Positions 34,313 to 45,479 of a stretch of DNA of 64,000 bases are shown piece after piece; the stretch's first letter is position 1; each line of letters opens with the position of its first letter. Origin of the DNA: Planococcus citri (taxonomy: Eukaryota; Arthropoda; Insecta; Hemiptera; Pseudococcidae); NCBI RefSeq assembly GCF_950023065.1, contig NC_088677.1:60475469-60539468 (forward strand). Direction: 5' to 3'. A model generated the notes under the pieces. It was given only the letters and a program-made list of their open reading frames with translations. It did no database searches and was not told where the DNA came from. The position numbers and the translations under genes were made by a program.

Positions 34313-35430
34313 CTCCAAAAAATCGTTTTGATTGTTATTTTCGATCTTGTTAGGTACCTATGATCAATTATTATGATCGAAATGAAAAAATTTAATAGCT
34401 CTAAAAATAGATTTTGAATCAATACTCGATTAATCGAATCCCAAAAATTGATTCATTCAATATTTTCGACCTCATAATATGATCGAACCTGTTCGAAATG
34501 AAAACACAATTTCATGTAGCTTTAAAAATAAACTTCCGGATCAAAAATCGATCACGAGCGAAAATCATTATTTTTATCAAACCACAAAAAATCAATTTAT
34601 TTGCGATTTCTGATCCCATGTGATAAACCAATGTTCGAAATGAAAAAAAATGATTTTAGCCTTAAAAAATTGACTTCTGAGTCAAAAATCGAATATTCGA
34701 ATCACAGAAACCAAATCATTTGATATTTTTGATCTCATATGATCGAACCTGTTCGAAATGAAAATTCCATTCATCTTTAAAAAATGAACTTTCGGATCAG
34801 AAATCAATCATGAATGAAAATTCATTTCAGCTTCAAAAATTGACTTCTGGATCAAAGATTGATTAATCGATTCCCAAAATAGAATCATTTTAAACTTTTG
34901 ATCTCATAATATGATCGAACCTGTTTGAAACAGAAATTCAATTACCTACAGAATCAAAAATGAACTTCTGTATCAAAAATCGATCATGATCGAAAATCGA
35001 TTAATTTGGGACTTTTGATCCCAAAAAAATAATTATGATTGAAATGAAAAACTGGTTTTAGCCTTAAAAATAGACTTTGGGGTCAATAATAATTGATTAG
35101 TCGAATCTCAAATACCGATTCATTTAAAATTTTCAATCTCATTTGATCGAACCTATGTTCGAAAATAAAACACCATATTTTTAGCATCAAAAATAAACTT
35201 CAAGATTATGAATCGATCGTGATCGAAAATTGATCAATCTAATCTCAAAAATTGATTTACTTCCGATTTTCGATCGCATAGTTTGATTAATCATGTTCGG
35301 GATGAAGAAATAAATTTCAGCCTCGAAAATTGACTCACTCCCCCCCCCCCCCGCCAGTAAAAAATTGATCATGATCAAAAATCGAATTAATTAATATTCG
35401 ATTTCGTTCATGCGTGATCGATATTTCGAT
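34313..35430 (+). repeat. AT-rich tandem array, right partner
   Basis: Units begin GATCGAACCTGTTCGAAATG or variants at about 34473, 34741, 34913 and 35146, with sub-units containing GGATCAAAAATCGATCA. The first 570 bp mirror 30965-31535. The array continues for another 550 bp without a partner. It includes a 12-13 C run at about 35339. Not coding. Confidence 0.8.
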
Positions 35431-38400
35431 TATAAGGTCTTTGATTTTGTTTGGAAAAAGTTAATCAAAATTGCTGTTTTTTTCAAAAATTAATACATAT
35501 ACTCATTTTCGATTTCGAACATGAGGAATGATTTACCTACCTATCTTACGTAGCAAATGAAATTTCAGTGACTTGGAAGGAATATTTTTTTTGTAGGGGA
35601 GGGGGTAGTTTATAATAGCGAGAGATTTTTGTTTTTTATGTACCTAGTAGAGTTGTAAATTTTTGGATTTTGGAAGAGGACTGGAATAATATTGGAATGT
35701 AGAAAAATTTTGCACGATTTATTGAATTTTCAAAATTTACGAGTACAATGATTCGATCGAAGAAAATGGTCTGAAAAACACGCACGAACCCTCCACCTGC
35801 AGTATGCTGAAAGTCGTTTTCGTTCAATATAGTCAAAGTAGACGCGAACCAAAATTTTAGTAGCACAAGTTGATTTCAATCAATCGTTCTGTAAATAGGT
35901 AGGTATGTGAAATTCCTGAAGAAGCCGGAATCTTCGCTGGAGGCTCCAGAGTGTCGGCAATTTCCGAGAAATACATTCTGAAGTTTCATGTTCAATGTTC
36001 AATTGTTCATTATTAGCTATATAGAAACCAAAATCCCAAGTTTTAAACTCAATCACACTTCAATTTCAAAAATTTTATTTTTCTTATTTTTTTCAATTTT
36101 TGGGTTATTTTGACATTTTAAATACTTAATTCATGGTGAAGTAGGATAGCTAAAATTTTGGATTTGGACGTTTTTTGATTTTAATTTTTTTTAAAAAATA
36201 GACACCCATCTGTTCTAAAAATCCAAATGATGAAGCTGGTTGGCGTATTTTCCTTGTCAGTTATATTGGATGATTATTTTCATGTTTTTTTAGAACCCAT
36301 CCCCCCTTCACATATGATTTTACTGTGATCAAAAAACCAGTCAACCCCCCCCCCCCATTTTTAATGAACAGAGCTCTTATAAACTCCTACTTAGTTATAG
36401 TTCCAAAATAATAATTGAATTTTATTTTCATTGGTCCATATCACTCAACAAAATGAAATTTCCAGGCTACAACAAAGTCAACAGGTCAGCTGTGAAGCTC
36501 ACTGGGTAGCTTATTAGCAGTAATTTATCGTGCCCAACCTTACATAACTTTGAATTACAGGAACTCATCATCTAGAATTTCAGTCTTGTCTCTTGTCCCA
36601 CCTTCCCGTGAATTTGTCTCGGTGAGCTGTTCATTTCATTCATACTACGAGTATATAGTAACGAGATTAACAACCCAAACATCTCGTGCTCTAACAACAA
36701 CGACGTTTCGTATAAATGTCGTCTGCCCAAAGTCGTAAACAATCGGTTGAGAGTGTTTTTTATGAATATGTATGCATTTTCGTGTTTGACGTGTCGAGAA
36801 AACCGCCAGGTCGCCATGTTAATTTCGCGGCTTTGGATGTAAAAAAAAAAAAAAGAATACCTACTTACCTAGGGAATAAATCAAGTAACCGAAACGCGAC
36901 CGTGTGCTTGCGCCAGCGTACTACAGCATAGGTATAGGTAAGAAAACCAGATCCCCGTATAAAAATTCCACATACCTGTAACACAATATTACCAACAAAT
37001 TAGTGTAATTTATTAATACCGGCATGTTTTCCTATTTCGTAGAATATATACCTGTTAAATATATACGTCTTAAATATTTATATACCACTGTGGTACTTGA
37101 AAACTGCTCTTTCGTGTACACAATACACCTCGGCAAGTAGGTACCTCTCTATACACGGCCCAAGAGAGCTTTCTATATCTCCTTGAGGATTACTTTATAG
37201 ATATAAAATAAAGAAGAACATGCTTCTTTTCATACACTTATATACGTAGGTACGTAGGTACTCTATATAAGATCGCATCAAAAAGCAAAGGAGAAAATTT
37301 TCTCAAGTACATACGGTTCTTATTTCGGTGTGCGGTGGATAAAAAGCACATACATAGAGGAAAAGTAGAAAAAAAAATAGAAGAAAAGGGGAGAATGTTG
37401 TATAGTTGAGCGGAATTTTATTTGCCGAGACGTTTAAACGATATAATACGAAGATCAAGTTTTGATGAGATACTCTACGTGTGTATCCAACTATCCATCG
37501 TGTTGTTCTTCTTATTGCTTCGAATATGTGGCTGTTTGAAGTAAAGAGGGTCGCCAGGCAGAGCGCCGCGCCGCGCCGCGACGTTCACATTAATCTTTGT
37601 TAACATGGTGAACTACTCGTCTTGGAGTTGGAGGGATCTAGCATTTGCCTAACTCGTGATAAATTAATAATAACGTTTGGTTTTCAAAGTGCAACGCACA
37701 TAAACGTATAACATCTGCTTAAAATCTACGAAAGTGAAAACTCTCCTCTTCTTTCTCTTCTATCCTGGCATTGCTGAATGGATTGGTATTGGTATGTGAA
37801 AATTGAAAAGGAGCTGAAGGTGCTAGCAGAGGTGGAGTTAAGGGGAGTATAAGGGGCTATCACCCCTCAGGTACCTATTTTGAAATTTTGGAATTTTTCG
37901 GGAAAATCGTCAATTTGTAAAACAAAAAATCGACGAAACGTTTCGGGGAATTAATTTGAAAATTTTGAGCCCAAAAATCATAATCTTCTGTTCTACTGAA
38001 CTGAATATTTATAAAAGTTAAAATTAACGCGATTTCTCATTTAATTACCCTACAGGAAAAAAAAGGGCAAACGATGAGGTAAACTTATACCCGTTTATAT
38101 ATTACCTATCTTGCAAGAAGCGTCAACTCGCCTCTCGCACGCCATCAATTTAAAACTGATTTAATGATGCAGACGAGTCAGTCCAACGTTAGAGATACCT
38201 TTACCTATAGGTGTATCCTTTCAGTTTACCTATACAAAGGTACGTTAATACACACAAGTCAGAGTCACCTAGAAGTAGGCAAATTTACAACTTTAACAGA
38301 AGAATGGTTGTATTCATACGTATCGAAATGTGTACCTATATTGAGATAAGACAACTGAGATAAGGTGTAAAAAAAAAACTCGACTCACATAGTCGAGCAT

Positions 38401-38432
38401 TCGTTTCTTTCATGGCAGCTGGCCGCTGCTAT
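35431..38432. other. Unassigned AT-rich DNA left of the BEL element
   Basis: No gene supported. A short GCCGCGCCGCGCCGCG patch at about 37563-37580 stands out from AT-rich surroundings. C runs occur near 36340. A GCTGGAGGCTCCAG word at 35938 is the only F3-like trace. Confidence 0.45.
38428..38432 (+). repeat. BEL target-site duplication, left
   Basis: GCTAT, repeated at 44638-44642. Five bp fits BEL/Pao integration. Confidence 0.9.
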
Positions 38433-38699
38433 TGTTAACGTATGTTATTGTATCGAATAGGTACCTAGCGAATATTCGTTCGATTATCTGTAACCGGTTC
38501 GGTTGTATTCGGTTCACTACGTTTTTCCTTTTTTTTCTTATCTTTTCGTACGTACGAGAGCGTAATTTTCAGTTGTAATTTTATTATTGTTATTGACGTT
38601 GGAATTATACAGTCCACAATTATGCGTTTATGTGTTGTTTATTTTTCGAAGTCATTTTAGTCGAAGACGAGTCGAATATTTTCGTTATAATGATAAACA
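38433..38699 (+). repeat. 5' LTR of the BEL/Pao element
   Basis: 267 bp from TGTTAACGTATG to GATAATGATAAACA-type end (TGATAAACA), read as identical to 44371-44637. It holds the element's promoter and polyadenylation signals. I cannot place the start of transcription from sequence alone. Confidence 0.95.
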
Positions 38700-38702
38700 A
38701 TT

Positions 38703-38718
38703 TGGTCCTTCGGGCCGG
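38703..38718 (+). promoter_or_regulatory. Candidate primer-binding site
   Basis: TGGTCCTTCGGGCCGG lies three bases after the LTR end. It starts with TGG, the complement of the tRNA CCA end, as required for minus-strand priming. The tRNA was not identified. Confidence 0.6.
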
Positions 38719-38856
38719 ATGTAATACTCCGGTTTGATCGGCTCGTCGATGTAATTTTGCGAAGTTCGAATGGTTTTTGATCGCGAGTTACTCGTGAATG
38801 ATTAGTTTTGTTTGTTTCGGATTTTTCGATCGTGTTTATCGCGAAAGTTTTGGTGT

Positions 38857-41800
38857 ATGATGGCGGAGACTGCAGCAGAAAAGGCTACTCGTCTCGCCAA
38901 AGAGAAAGCAGCGCGAATTAAAGCGGCGAAGAATTCCAAGCGCCGTCTAATTACTGTGATCAAAAAGGATCAAGCTGATGTTAGTCGATTGTTCGAGCAA
39001 GTGCCTTCCAAAGCTTTGGCGTGCCAGATAGATGTTTTTATCGGATCATGGAGGGAATCGTTGAAGGAGTTGGCGGAGTTAGATGAAATATTGTTAAACG
39101 AGTTGGATGAAGATGACGATGATTTTCTCAATCAAGAAGCTGTGATTTTGTCGGATCGTGATGAATTAAGAAAGGATCTTCAAATAGCTACAGCCAAATT
39201 GATCTCAATAAAGGAAACCTTGGAAACACCTACAGCTACCTCGACCCCAAGACGCTCTGTGGGAGCGAATACGTCAATATTCGAATCAGGTCCAGGTGCT
39301 TGTATTAGGTTAAACGATGTACCATTACCAAAGTTTGACGGTACCTACTCAGATTTCCCTGACTGGTACAACGAATTTGTATCGTCTGTAGATCGCAATG
39401 AAGCGTACAATGGTACCCAAAAGTTGTATTTGTTGAAACGCTGTATGGTAGGAAAGATGCAAGAAGCAATGAAAGACGTTGGTACGGATCCTGAGTTGTA
39501 TAAGCCGACATTGGATGGTCTTCATAAGACATATTTTAATCGACGTAGAATTTTGGCTGAACATTTTGCGAATATCGTAGATATGCCGGTAATCAAGATA
39601 AATACGATTCGGGAGAGTGTGGATAAAGTTAAGCGAGCGATGCGCGGTATCAAGGTCGCAGGAATTGATACGCCGATGATGTCTCCGTTAATTGCATTTT
39701 TGGTAGCTCGGAAAATACCCGAGAAAGTACGGTTGGATTGGGATACAAGTAACCATGATTTTTCGACGTATCCTACCTTTGAAAGTATGGCTACCTTCCT
39801 GATAAATCGAAGTTTTGCGTTCGAGTCTGGTTCCACTGGTCCAATTCAAAACCAAGTTTCATCTCAACTGAAGAACGAACCACCCAAGTTGGTTAGTAAG
39901 GGTAAAACGATGGAAAGGAAAGTCTCTGCGGCTGCATCGAATGGTACGTCCTCAGAATCGGGTAATAGAATGTGTTTATTATGTGATGAGAATCATTTTT
40001 TAGACCAATGTAATGTTTTTCTTAAAAAATCGGTAATTGATCGTTATAATTTTGTTAAAAGTAATTCGTTGTGTTTAAAATGCCTAAAAAAGGGGCATAT
40101 TGTATCAGTTTGTAAACGTAACGTTAAATGTTGTCAGTGCGAAAAACCCCATCATCGATTGTTACATCGCGAACTCGTTCGTGATAATAGTAGTAATACT
40201 GGTAGTAATGATAATAACGGTTCTGGTTCGAGCACCCAGTCAGGTACTGGTCAGGGTGGTACTACTTCAAGTGTAGTTAGTAGTGGTATGACTGATTCTG
40301 GAAGGGTTGTTTTTTTGGCTACTGCAGTAGTAGACGTTGTAGGGGGCAATAGTACGGAGAAAGCAAGGGTCTTTATTGACCAAGGCTCCGAAATGACGTT
40401 AGTATCGAAGGAATTTTGCAAACGTGCAAAATTAGTATTGTGTAAAAATGATGTGCCAATTAGTTTGATAGGTATAACAAATAATTCAATTGACGTTACT
40501 CAGTCAGTGAAATGTGTGATCAAGTCTCGTTTTACAGATTTTAGTTTGGCTATTTCAGCTGATGTTATCAATAAAATTCCGTACAAAGTGAATAGATCAA
40601 ATGTTTCGAAGGCCGTTGAAGGTTTGAAGTATGATTTTGGAGAAACGTGTGAATTGCCGTATGATACAGCGGATATTTTATTAGGTAGCGAGTATGCAGA
40701 ATTTATATTTCTCGATAAACGTCATTTTATTGAAGGTTTGGTTTTACGTGAGTCGCAATTTGGTTATTTGATCACCGGATCATCGACTAAATGTTCGTTT
40801 TTTGGTCAGAAATCGTCTTCGTTTTGTGGTTTAAGTAACCTTGAATTGTCTAATCAATTTCGTAAGTTTGTTGAAGTAGAAGAGATTCCGGATGGTAAGA
40901 AAGAGAAAATTGTTGAACATGAGCTAATTGATCATCATTTTGAATCGACTTATTCGATTGATCGAGAGACGAATAGATTTGTAGTTAGGTTACCTTTGAA
41001 GGATAGTGTAGGTATTTTAAATGGTTCGTTCGGTAAGGTATGTTCGATGTTGGTTAAATCTGAAAAACGCCGATCTGTGGTTGTTCAAAAGGCTTATGAA
41101 GATATTTTTAATGAATATCTTTCGCTTGGTCATATGACCAAAATTTCTAGTATACCAGATCAGCGTGCATATTATATGCCGCATCATGTTGTATCAAAAG
41201 GTGAAGATTCGCATCGTATTGTTTTTAATGCATCGTTCATGGATAATTCAGGTACATCGCTGAATTCACATTTTTTAGCTGGTCCGAAAGTTCAACCTGA
41301 TTTAGTGGTAAATTTAATTCGTTTTCGTTGGAATTTGATTGGTTTCATTTGTGATATTTTTCGCATGTATCGAGATATATTAATCCACTCTGAAGATCGC
41401 ATTTATCAACGTATTGTTTTTCGGTTCAATTTCAAGGATGAAATTGATACCTATGAGTTGAATACTTTAGCAAATGGTATAGGTCCGGCATCGTACATTG
41501 CGCCAAAGTGTTTAGAAAAGATCGCAACGTTCATTAAAGATTCTGATGAAATTGTTAGTAACATTTTATTGCGCGATCTTTATATGGATAATTTAGCTAC
41601 TGGTAGTGATACAGTTGCTGATGCTGTGGCGATTAATCATCGAATTTATAAAGTTTTGTTGAAGTATGGATTTCCCTTACGGAAATATCAGTCAAATTCG
41701 CCTGATTTTTTAGCGCAAATTTCAAGTGAATTAATTGATACGGTGAAGGTTCGTAATGGTAAAAAATTTGTTATGTTGTTGGGTTTATTGTGGTATTTGG

Positions 41801-43665
41801 ATGCTGACGAAATAGGTGTCAATATTCGTGAGGAAGTGCTACCTTCCATTGTAACAAAAAGGGTAATGTTATCTGTGATTTCAAAGACTTTTGATATTAT
41901 GGGTATTTTGATGCCTATTACGGTTCGTGCGAAGATTTTACTTCAAGAATTATGGAAAGAAGGTCGTGATTGGGATGAGGAAATTTCGATTGAGTTGAGA
42001 GAAGAATTCGAGGCATATTGCAGGGATTTAGTTGAGGTTCAGTCTTATACCGTTCCAAGGTGTTATTTTTCGAGTAGTTCGTTGACCAGTACCCAGCTCA
42101 TTGGCTATTGCGATGCGTCAATGAGAGCGGCGTGTGCTGTAGTGTATTTAAGATCGATTGATATTGATGGTAATGTTCGTGTCACGTTTATTTGTTCAAA
42201 ATCAAGATTAGCACCGATGAAATCTACAGATATTCATCGCATGGAATTGATCGCAACTGTTCTGTTAGCAAAATTAATTGCTAGCATTCGTTTAGAGCTC
42301 GGTGTTGAGAAAGTGTACTGTTTTACAGATTCGCAAGTAGCGCTCAGTTGGATCAATATTGATCCTATTAAGCTGAAATTGTTTGTTTCAACCAGAGTAA
42401 AGTTAGTAAATTCGTTGGTAAATAAGGAACACTGGTTCCATATTGATGGAAAACTGAACCCTGCTGATTTGGGTACGCGAGGTGTGTCTGCCTCAAAATT
42501 CATGTCGTTAGAGTGTTGGAAAAATGGGCCTGAAATTTTGCTTAGTGAGGATGAATTTGGCAGGTATGTTTCGGATGGATTTCAGGTAGTAGGTAGGGTA
42601 CCGGAGTTGGAAGTTGAACGAACTGTGTCGTTGCTGACTTATAAAAATCATCATGTTTTAGCGTTGTTGGTTCGAAGATCATCTCTCTCAATATGTGTTG
42701 CAGGTTTAGCCTATGCTATACGGTTTATTCGTATTCTGAAAGATAAGGTTAAAAATAGAATTGTAGGTACGAATAGTGTTGTGATAGAAAAACGAACAAT
42801 AAAAGAATTGGTTGCATTGGTACCATTAGTTCGAATGGAAGAGAGAGAAGATGCGTTTAATAATATTATTCGAGCTTCTCAGCATGAGAGCTTTCCGAAC
42901 GAGTGTGATAAGTTGTCGAAAGGTATGGAGATAGGTAAGGAGAGTGGTTTGTTATCAATCGATGTGTTTATGGATTCGAATGGTATTTTACGCTCGAGAG
43001 GACGTACAGTAAATTCTAGTTTCTCATATGAGACTAAATTTCCGATTGTTCTTCATGCAAAATCTCGCCTGTTGGAGTTGTATCTCGAAATGATACATGA
43101 TAAGTACTTTCATGCAAATGTTTCATTTATGCTGAACTTTGTTCGATCTAGTTATTGGGTAGTTGGAAATTTACTCTCAAAAATCAAGAAGATAATTCGT
43201 CTTTGTATTGGTTGTATTCGGATAAAGGCAAAACGTAATGCTCAATTAATGGGTGATTTGCCAAAGGATCGTTTTGTAATCTCACGTCCGTTTACTGTTG
43301 TAGGTGTAGATTTTACTGGTCATTTTATGCTTAAATGTACGAATCACAGGTCAGTTAAAAATTACAAGATTTATCTGGCATTTTTCGTTTGCATGTGTAC
43401 ACGTGCTGTACACATCGAAGTAGTTGGTGATTTGTCTACGGAAGGTTTTATTAACGCGTTTGATAGGTTTTCGGCTCGTAGAGGTTTGCCTAATGTCATG
43501 TACAGTGATAACGCTTCTAATTTTGTAGCTACGAAGAAGGTTTTCGATAGTAGTTCTTTCGATAGTAACTACAGCAAGATAAAGTCCATACTCTCCGCAT
43601 CAAGGTGGTGCGTGGGAGGCGGCGGTGAAGGCGGGAAAATCGTGTTTAAAGAAGGCAATAGGTAA
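38857..43665 (+). CDS. BEL/Pao gag-pol polyprotein, integrase end broken
   Basis: One frame of 1,602 codons from ATG 38857 (ATG 38860 is equally possible; the open frame extends upstream without an ATG). Residues counted from 38857. A Lys/Ala-rich N-terminus, then a DUF1759-type gag segment around 150-330 (LPKFDGTYSDFPDWYNEF). Zinc knuckles follow at 373-385 (C-x2-C-x3-H-x4-C) and 406-419 (C-x2-C-x4-H-x4-C). Protease DQG at 508-510. RT with its first Asp at 833 and the box YMDN at 909-912, where BEL enzymes normally have Y-x-D-D. RNase H acidic residues at 1086, 1130, 1158 and 1204. Integrase zinc site H1414, H1419, C1450, C1453 and core Asp at 1485 and 1551. The last 26 or so residues are out of frame, so the catalytic Glu is lost. 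The protein is otherwise uninterrupted. Confidence 0.9.
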   Translation: MMAETAAEKATRLAKEKAARIKAAKNSKRRLITVIKKDQADVSRLFEQVPSKALACQIDVFIGSWRESLKELAELDEILLNELDEDDDDFLNQEAVILSDRDELRKDLQIATAKLISIKETLETPTATSTPRRSVGANTSIFESGPGACIRLNDVPLPKFDGTYSDFPDWYNEFVSSVDRNEAYNGTQKLYLLKRCMVGKMQEAMKDVGTDPELYKPTLDGLHKTYFNRRRILAEHFANIVDMPVIKINTIRESVDKVKRAMRGIKVAGIDTPMMSPLIAFLVARKIPEKVRLDWDTSNHDFSTYPTFESMATFLINRSFAFESGSTGPIQNQVSSQLKNEPPKLVSKGKTMERKVSAAASNGTSSESGNRMCLLCDENHFLDQCNVFLKKSVIDRYNFVKSNSLCLKCLKKGHIVSVCKRNVKCCQCEKPHHRLLHRELVRDNSSNTGSNDNNGSGSSTQSGTGQGGTTSSVVSSGMTDSGRVVFLATAVVDVVGGNSTEKARVFIDQGSEMTLVSKEFCKRAKLVLCKNDVPISLIGITNNSIDVTQSVKCVIKSRFTDFSLAISADVINKIPYKVNRSNVSKAVEGLKYDFGETCELPYDTADILLGSEYAEFIFLDKRHFIEGLVLRESQFGYLITGSSTKCSFFGQKSSSFCGLSNLELSNQFRKFVEVEEIPDGKKEKIVEHELIDHHFESTYSIDRETNRFVVRLPLKDSVGILNGSFGKVCSMLVKSEKRRSVVVQKAYEDIFNEYLSLGHMTKISSIPDQRAYYMPHHVVSKGEDSHRIVFNASFMDNSGTSLNSHFLAGPKVQPDLVVNLIRFRWNLIGFICDIFRMYRDILIHSEDRIYQRIVFRFNFKDEIDTYELNTLANGIGPASYIAPKCLEKIATFIKDSDEIVSNILLRDLYMDNLATGSDTVADAVAINHRIYKVLLKYGFPLRKYQSNSPDFLAQISSELIDTVKVRNGKKFVMLLGLLWYLDADEIGVNIREEVLPSIVTKRVMLSVISKTFDIMGILMPITVRAKILLQELWKEGRDWDEEISIELREEFEAYCRDLVEVQSYTVPRCYFSSSSLTSTQLIGYCDASMRAACAVVYLRSIDIDGNVRVTFICSKSRLAPMKSTDIHRMELIATVLLAKLIASIRLELGVEKVYCFTDSQVALSWINIDPIKLKLFVSTRVKLVNSLVNKEHWFHIDGKLNPADLGTRGVSASKFMSLECWKNGPEILLSEDEFGRYVSDGFQVVGRVPELEVERTVSLLTYKNHHVLALLVRRSSLSICVAGLAYAIRFIRILKDKVKNRIVGTNSVVIEKRTIKELVALVPLVRMEEREDAFNNIIRASQHESFPNECDKLSKGMEIGKESGLLSIDVFMDSNGILRSRGRTVNSSFSYETKFPIVLHAKSRLLELYLEMIHDKYFHANVSFMLNFVRSSYWVVGNLLSKIKKIIRLCIGCIRIKAKRNAQLMGDLPKDRFVISRPFTVVGVDFTGHFMLKCTNHRSVKNYKIYLAFFVCMCTRAVHIEVVGDLSTEGFINAFDRFSARRGLPNVMYSDNASNFVATKKVFDSSSFDSNYSKIKSILSASRWCVGGGGEGGKIVFKEGNR

Positions 43666-44152
43666 TCAGAGGTTGAATTTACTCGAATTGTTCAATATTG
43701 CGACAAAGGTCGAGGCAATATTGAATGCACGGCCAATTTCTTATCGTAAGAGTAATGCGTTCATGGAGCCGCTAACTCCCGGACATTTTTTGATAGGTAC
43801 AGGTATGTTTGAGCCGCCGGTTGACGAAAATGCCGATAATTTGAAGATCAAATCGCGGTACTTTCTCTGGAGAAGGATCGTCGATTCGTTCTGGTCATCT
43901 TGGCGACATGATTATTTGAATCAGTTAAGAATTAGGTCAAAGTGGAAAACTGAAGAGAGGAGTTTGAAAGTAGGTGATGTTGTTTTGATCGTGTCGAAGG
44001 ATGAGAGCGTTTTTGAATGGCCAATGGGCATAGTTGAGCAGGTCTACCCGGATGATCATGGGTTAGTTCGTAATGTGTTAGTTAAGTCAAAGGGAGGCGG
44101 GCTCAAGAAATCATCTGTTCAAAATCTCATTTTGTTATTGGAAAATGAGTAA
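43586..44152 (+). pseudogene. Integrase C-terminal part and DUF5641, displaced frame
   Basis: In a frame shifted by one relative to gag-pol, text from 43586 gives HQGGAWEAAVKAGKS with the catalytic Glu at 43616-43618. It then continues to a stop at 44150-44152. The region 43770-44100 (LTPGHFLIGTG, RYFLWRRIVDSFWSSW, LKVGDVVLI) is the DUF5641 tail of BEL/Pao polyproteins. The distance from the second core Asp (43507) to this Glu is only about 36 codons, clearly shorter than in related BEL integrases. A small deletion and the frame change therefore coincide somewhere in 43560-43587. It has no own start and is expressed only if ribosomes shift frame. Confidence 0.85.
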
Positions 44153-44359
44153 TATATGATACAATGTATTTATACTTCGATGTATTTTGATATGTAATCG
44201 TAATATTTATCGATAATGTTATTTTGATACTCAAATGTACTTTGTTTTTTGTAATTTTGGAAGTTATATGATGTTATTTTGTTAAGTTTTTTAGTTTTGT
44301 GTTTTTTTTAAGTTTTTTTTGTTTTTGGAAAAGGAGATATTTTGTTTGATCTCCTTTTC
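44153..44359 (+). other. BEL 3' untranslated region with a hairpin
   Basis: T-rich non-coding segment. AAAAGGAGAT (44329-44338) and ATCTCCTTTT (44349-44358) form a 10-bp perfect stem with a 10-nt loop, ending one base before the polypurine tract. Confidence 0.7.
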
Positions 44360-44369
44360 GGGGGGAGAA
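44360..44369 (+). promoter_or_regulatory. Polypurine tract
   Basis: GGGGGGAGAA directly before the 3' LTR (one T between). This is the expected primer for plus-strand DNA synthesis. Confidence 0.9.
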
Positions 44370-44370
44370 T

Positions 44371-44637
44371 TGTTAACGTATGTTATTGTATCGAATAGGT
44401 ACCTAGCGAATATTCGTTCGATTATCTGTAACCGGTTCGGTTGTATTCGGTTCACTACGTTTTTCCTTTTTTTTCTTATCTTTTCGTACGTACGAGAGCG
44501 TAATTTTCAGTTGTAATTTTATTATTGTTATTGACGTTGGAATTATACAGTCCACAATTATGCGTTTATGTGTTGTTTATTTTTCGAAGTCATTTTAGTC
44601 GAAGACGAGTCGAATATTTTCGTTATAATGATAAACA
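44371..44637 (+). repeat. 3' LTR of the BEL/Pao element
   Basis: 267 bp, no difference from the 5' LTR found on direct reading. It is followed by GCTAT at 44638-44642, the right target duplication. Confidence 0.95.
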
Positions 44638-44642
44638 GCTAT

Positions 44643-45479
44643 ATTGCTACATATCTACAGCTTCGCCATCACCTTGGTCGGTATATCGTTGGACATGTGT
44701 TAAATCGTGTTAAAAGAATGCCTGTAATTTTTCTTACCGTTTTCCTTTTCACACATATACGCGTTCAGTCATCTAACGATGGAGAAAAAAGCCGCTCTAT
44801 TGACCATTTTGCTGCTAAGATTAACGAGGTTTGAAATTTAACCGATAAAATGTTGGCTAATCTATACCTAGTACACGCAGCATTGGAGAAGTGAAGGGTA
44901 CAGAGAGGAGAAGGTAGAAATTGCCACAGCTAAATACGCTCGTATAAATATAGTCTCGTACAGAGCCAAAAACTTCCTAATAGATACAAATCACAAACGC
45001 GAGCTCCGATTGACATTAATGCCTGTGTGGATGAACGCATAAAACCCAGCAAAAAATATTTACGATCGTTTTAATTCATCTAAAGTGTTTATATGGGGTT
45101 ATGGTATGTTGGTGGTTTCATCTTCTTTTACTGCGATAATTTCACACCTTCGGGTTCGTAATTATTTTTTTCTGAATACTAGGTACTCCACCTTTTCTGA
45201 TGTTCAGTAAGTATAGGCATCTTGAAGGTGGTATTTTATAATGTTTTCAAAGGAAACTTTTAAAATGGTTAATTGTAAGACTTCAGTTCTTGAAAAATTT
45301 TCCAGCTTTGTTTTCTTTCATTTTTCACCGAAAAACCTACGAATTGCCAAATGATTTCCTCATTCTTATGAAATGCTCGATTTCCATTTCTGGAGCTGTT
45401 TTTCATCGTTTGACTATAGATTAACATCCAGAGGCGAATAGAAGTACAAATGTACCTACTTTCAGACTATTTTCGGCAA
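44643..45479. other. Unassigned DNA right of the BEL element
   Basis: No gene or repeat recognised. Frames at 44525-44834 begin inside the LTR and run out into flank, so they are not genes. Confidence 0.5.

Larger units (their letters stand above)
38433..44637 (+). mobile_element. Full-length BEL/Pao LTR retrotransposon
   Basis: 6,205 bp with two 267-bp LTRs (TG...CA), a 5-bp GCTAT target duplication, a primer-binding-site candidate right after the 5' LTR, one gag-pol frame in the BEL order (gag, protease, reverse transcriptase, RNase H, integrase), and a polypurine tract abutting the 3' LTR. No difference between LTRs was found on reading, so insertion is recent. Two lesions are described in the coding entries: the reverse-transcriptase box and the integrase. 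Confidence 0.95.

Noticed and set aside
37560..37580. CpG-rich patch as a promoter
   Set aside because: Only about 20 bp of GCC/GCG repeats, with no open frame or core-promoter words downstream that I could support.
39305..39836. Antisense frames within the BEL gag region
   Set aside because: Shadows of the intact gag-pol frame.
40378..40386. Protease motif DQG instead of D-S/T-G
   Set aside because: Considered as a lesion, but Asp-Gln-Gly is known among BEL/Pao proteases, so it is not counted as damage.
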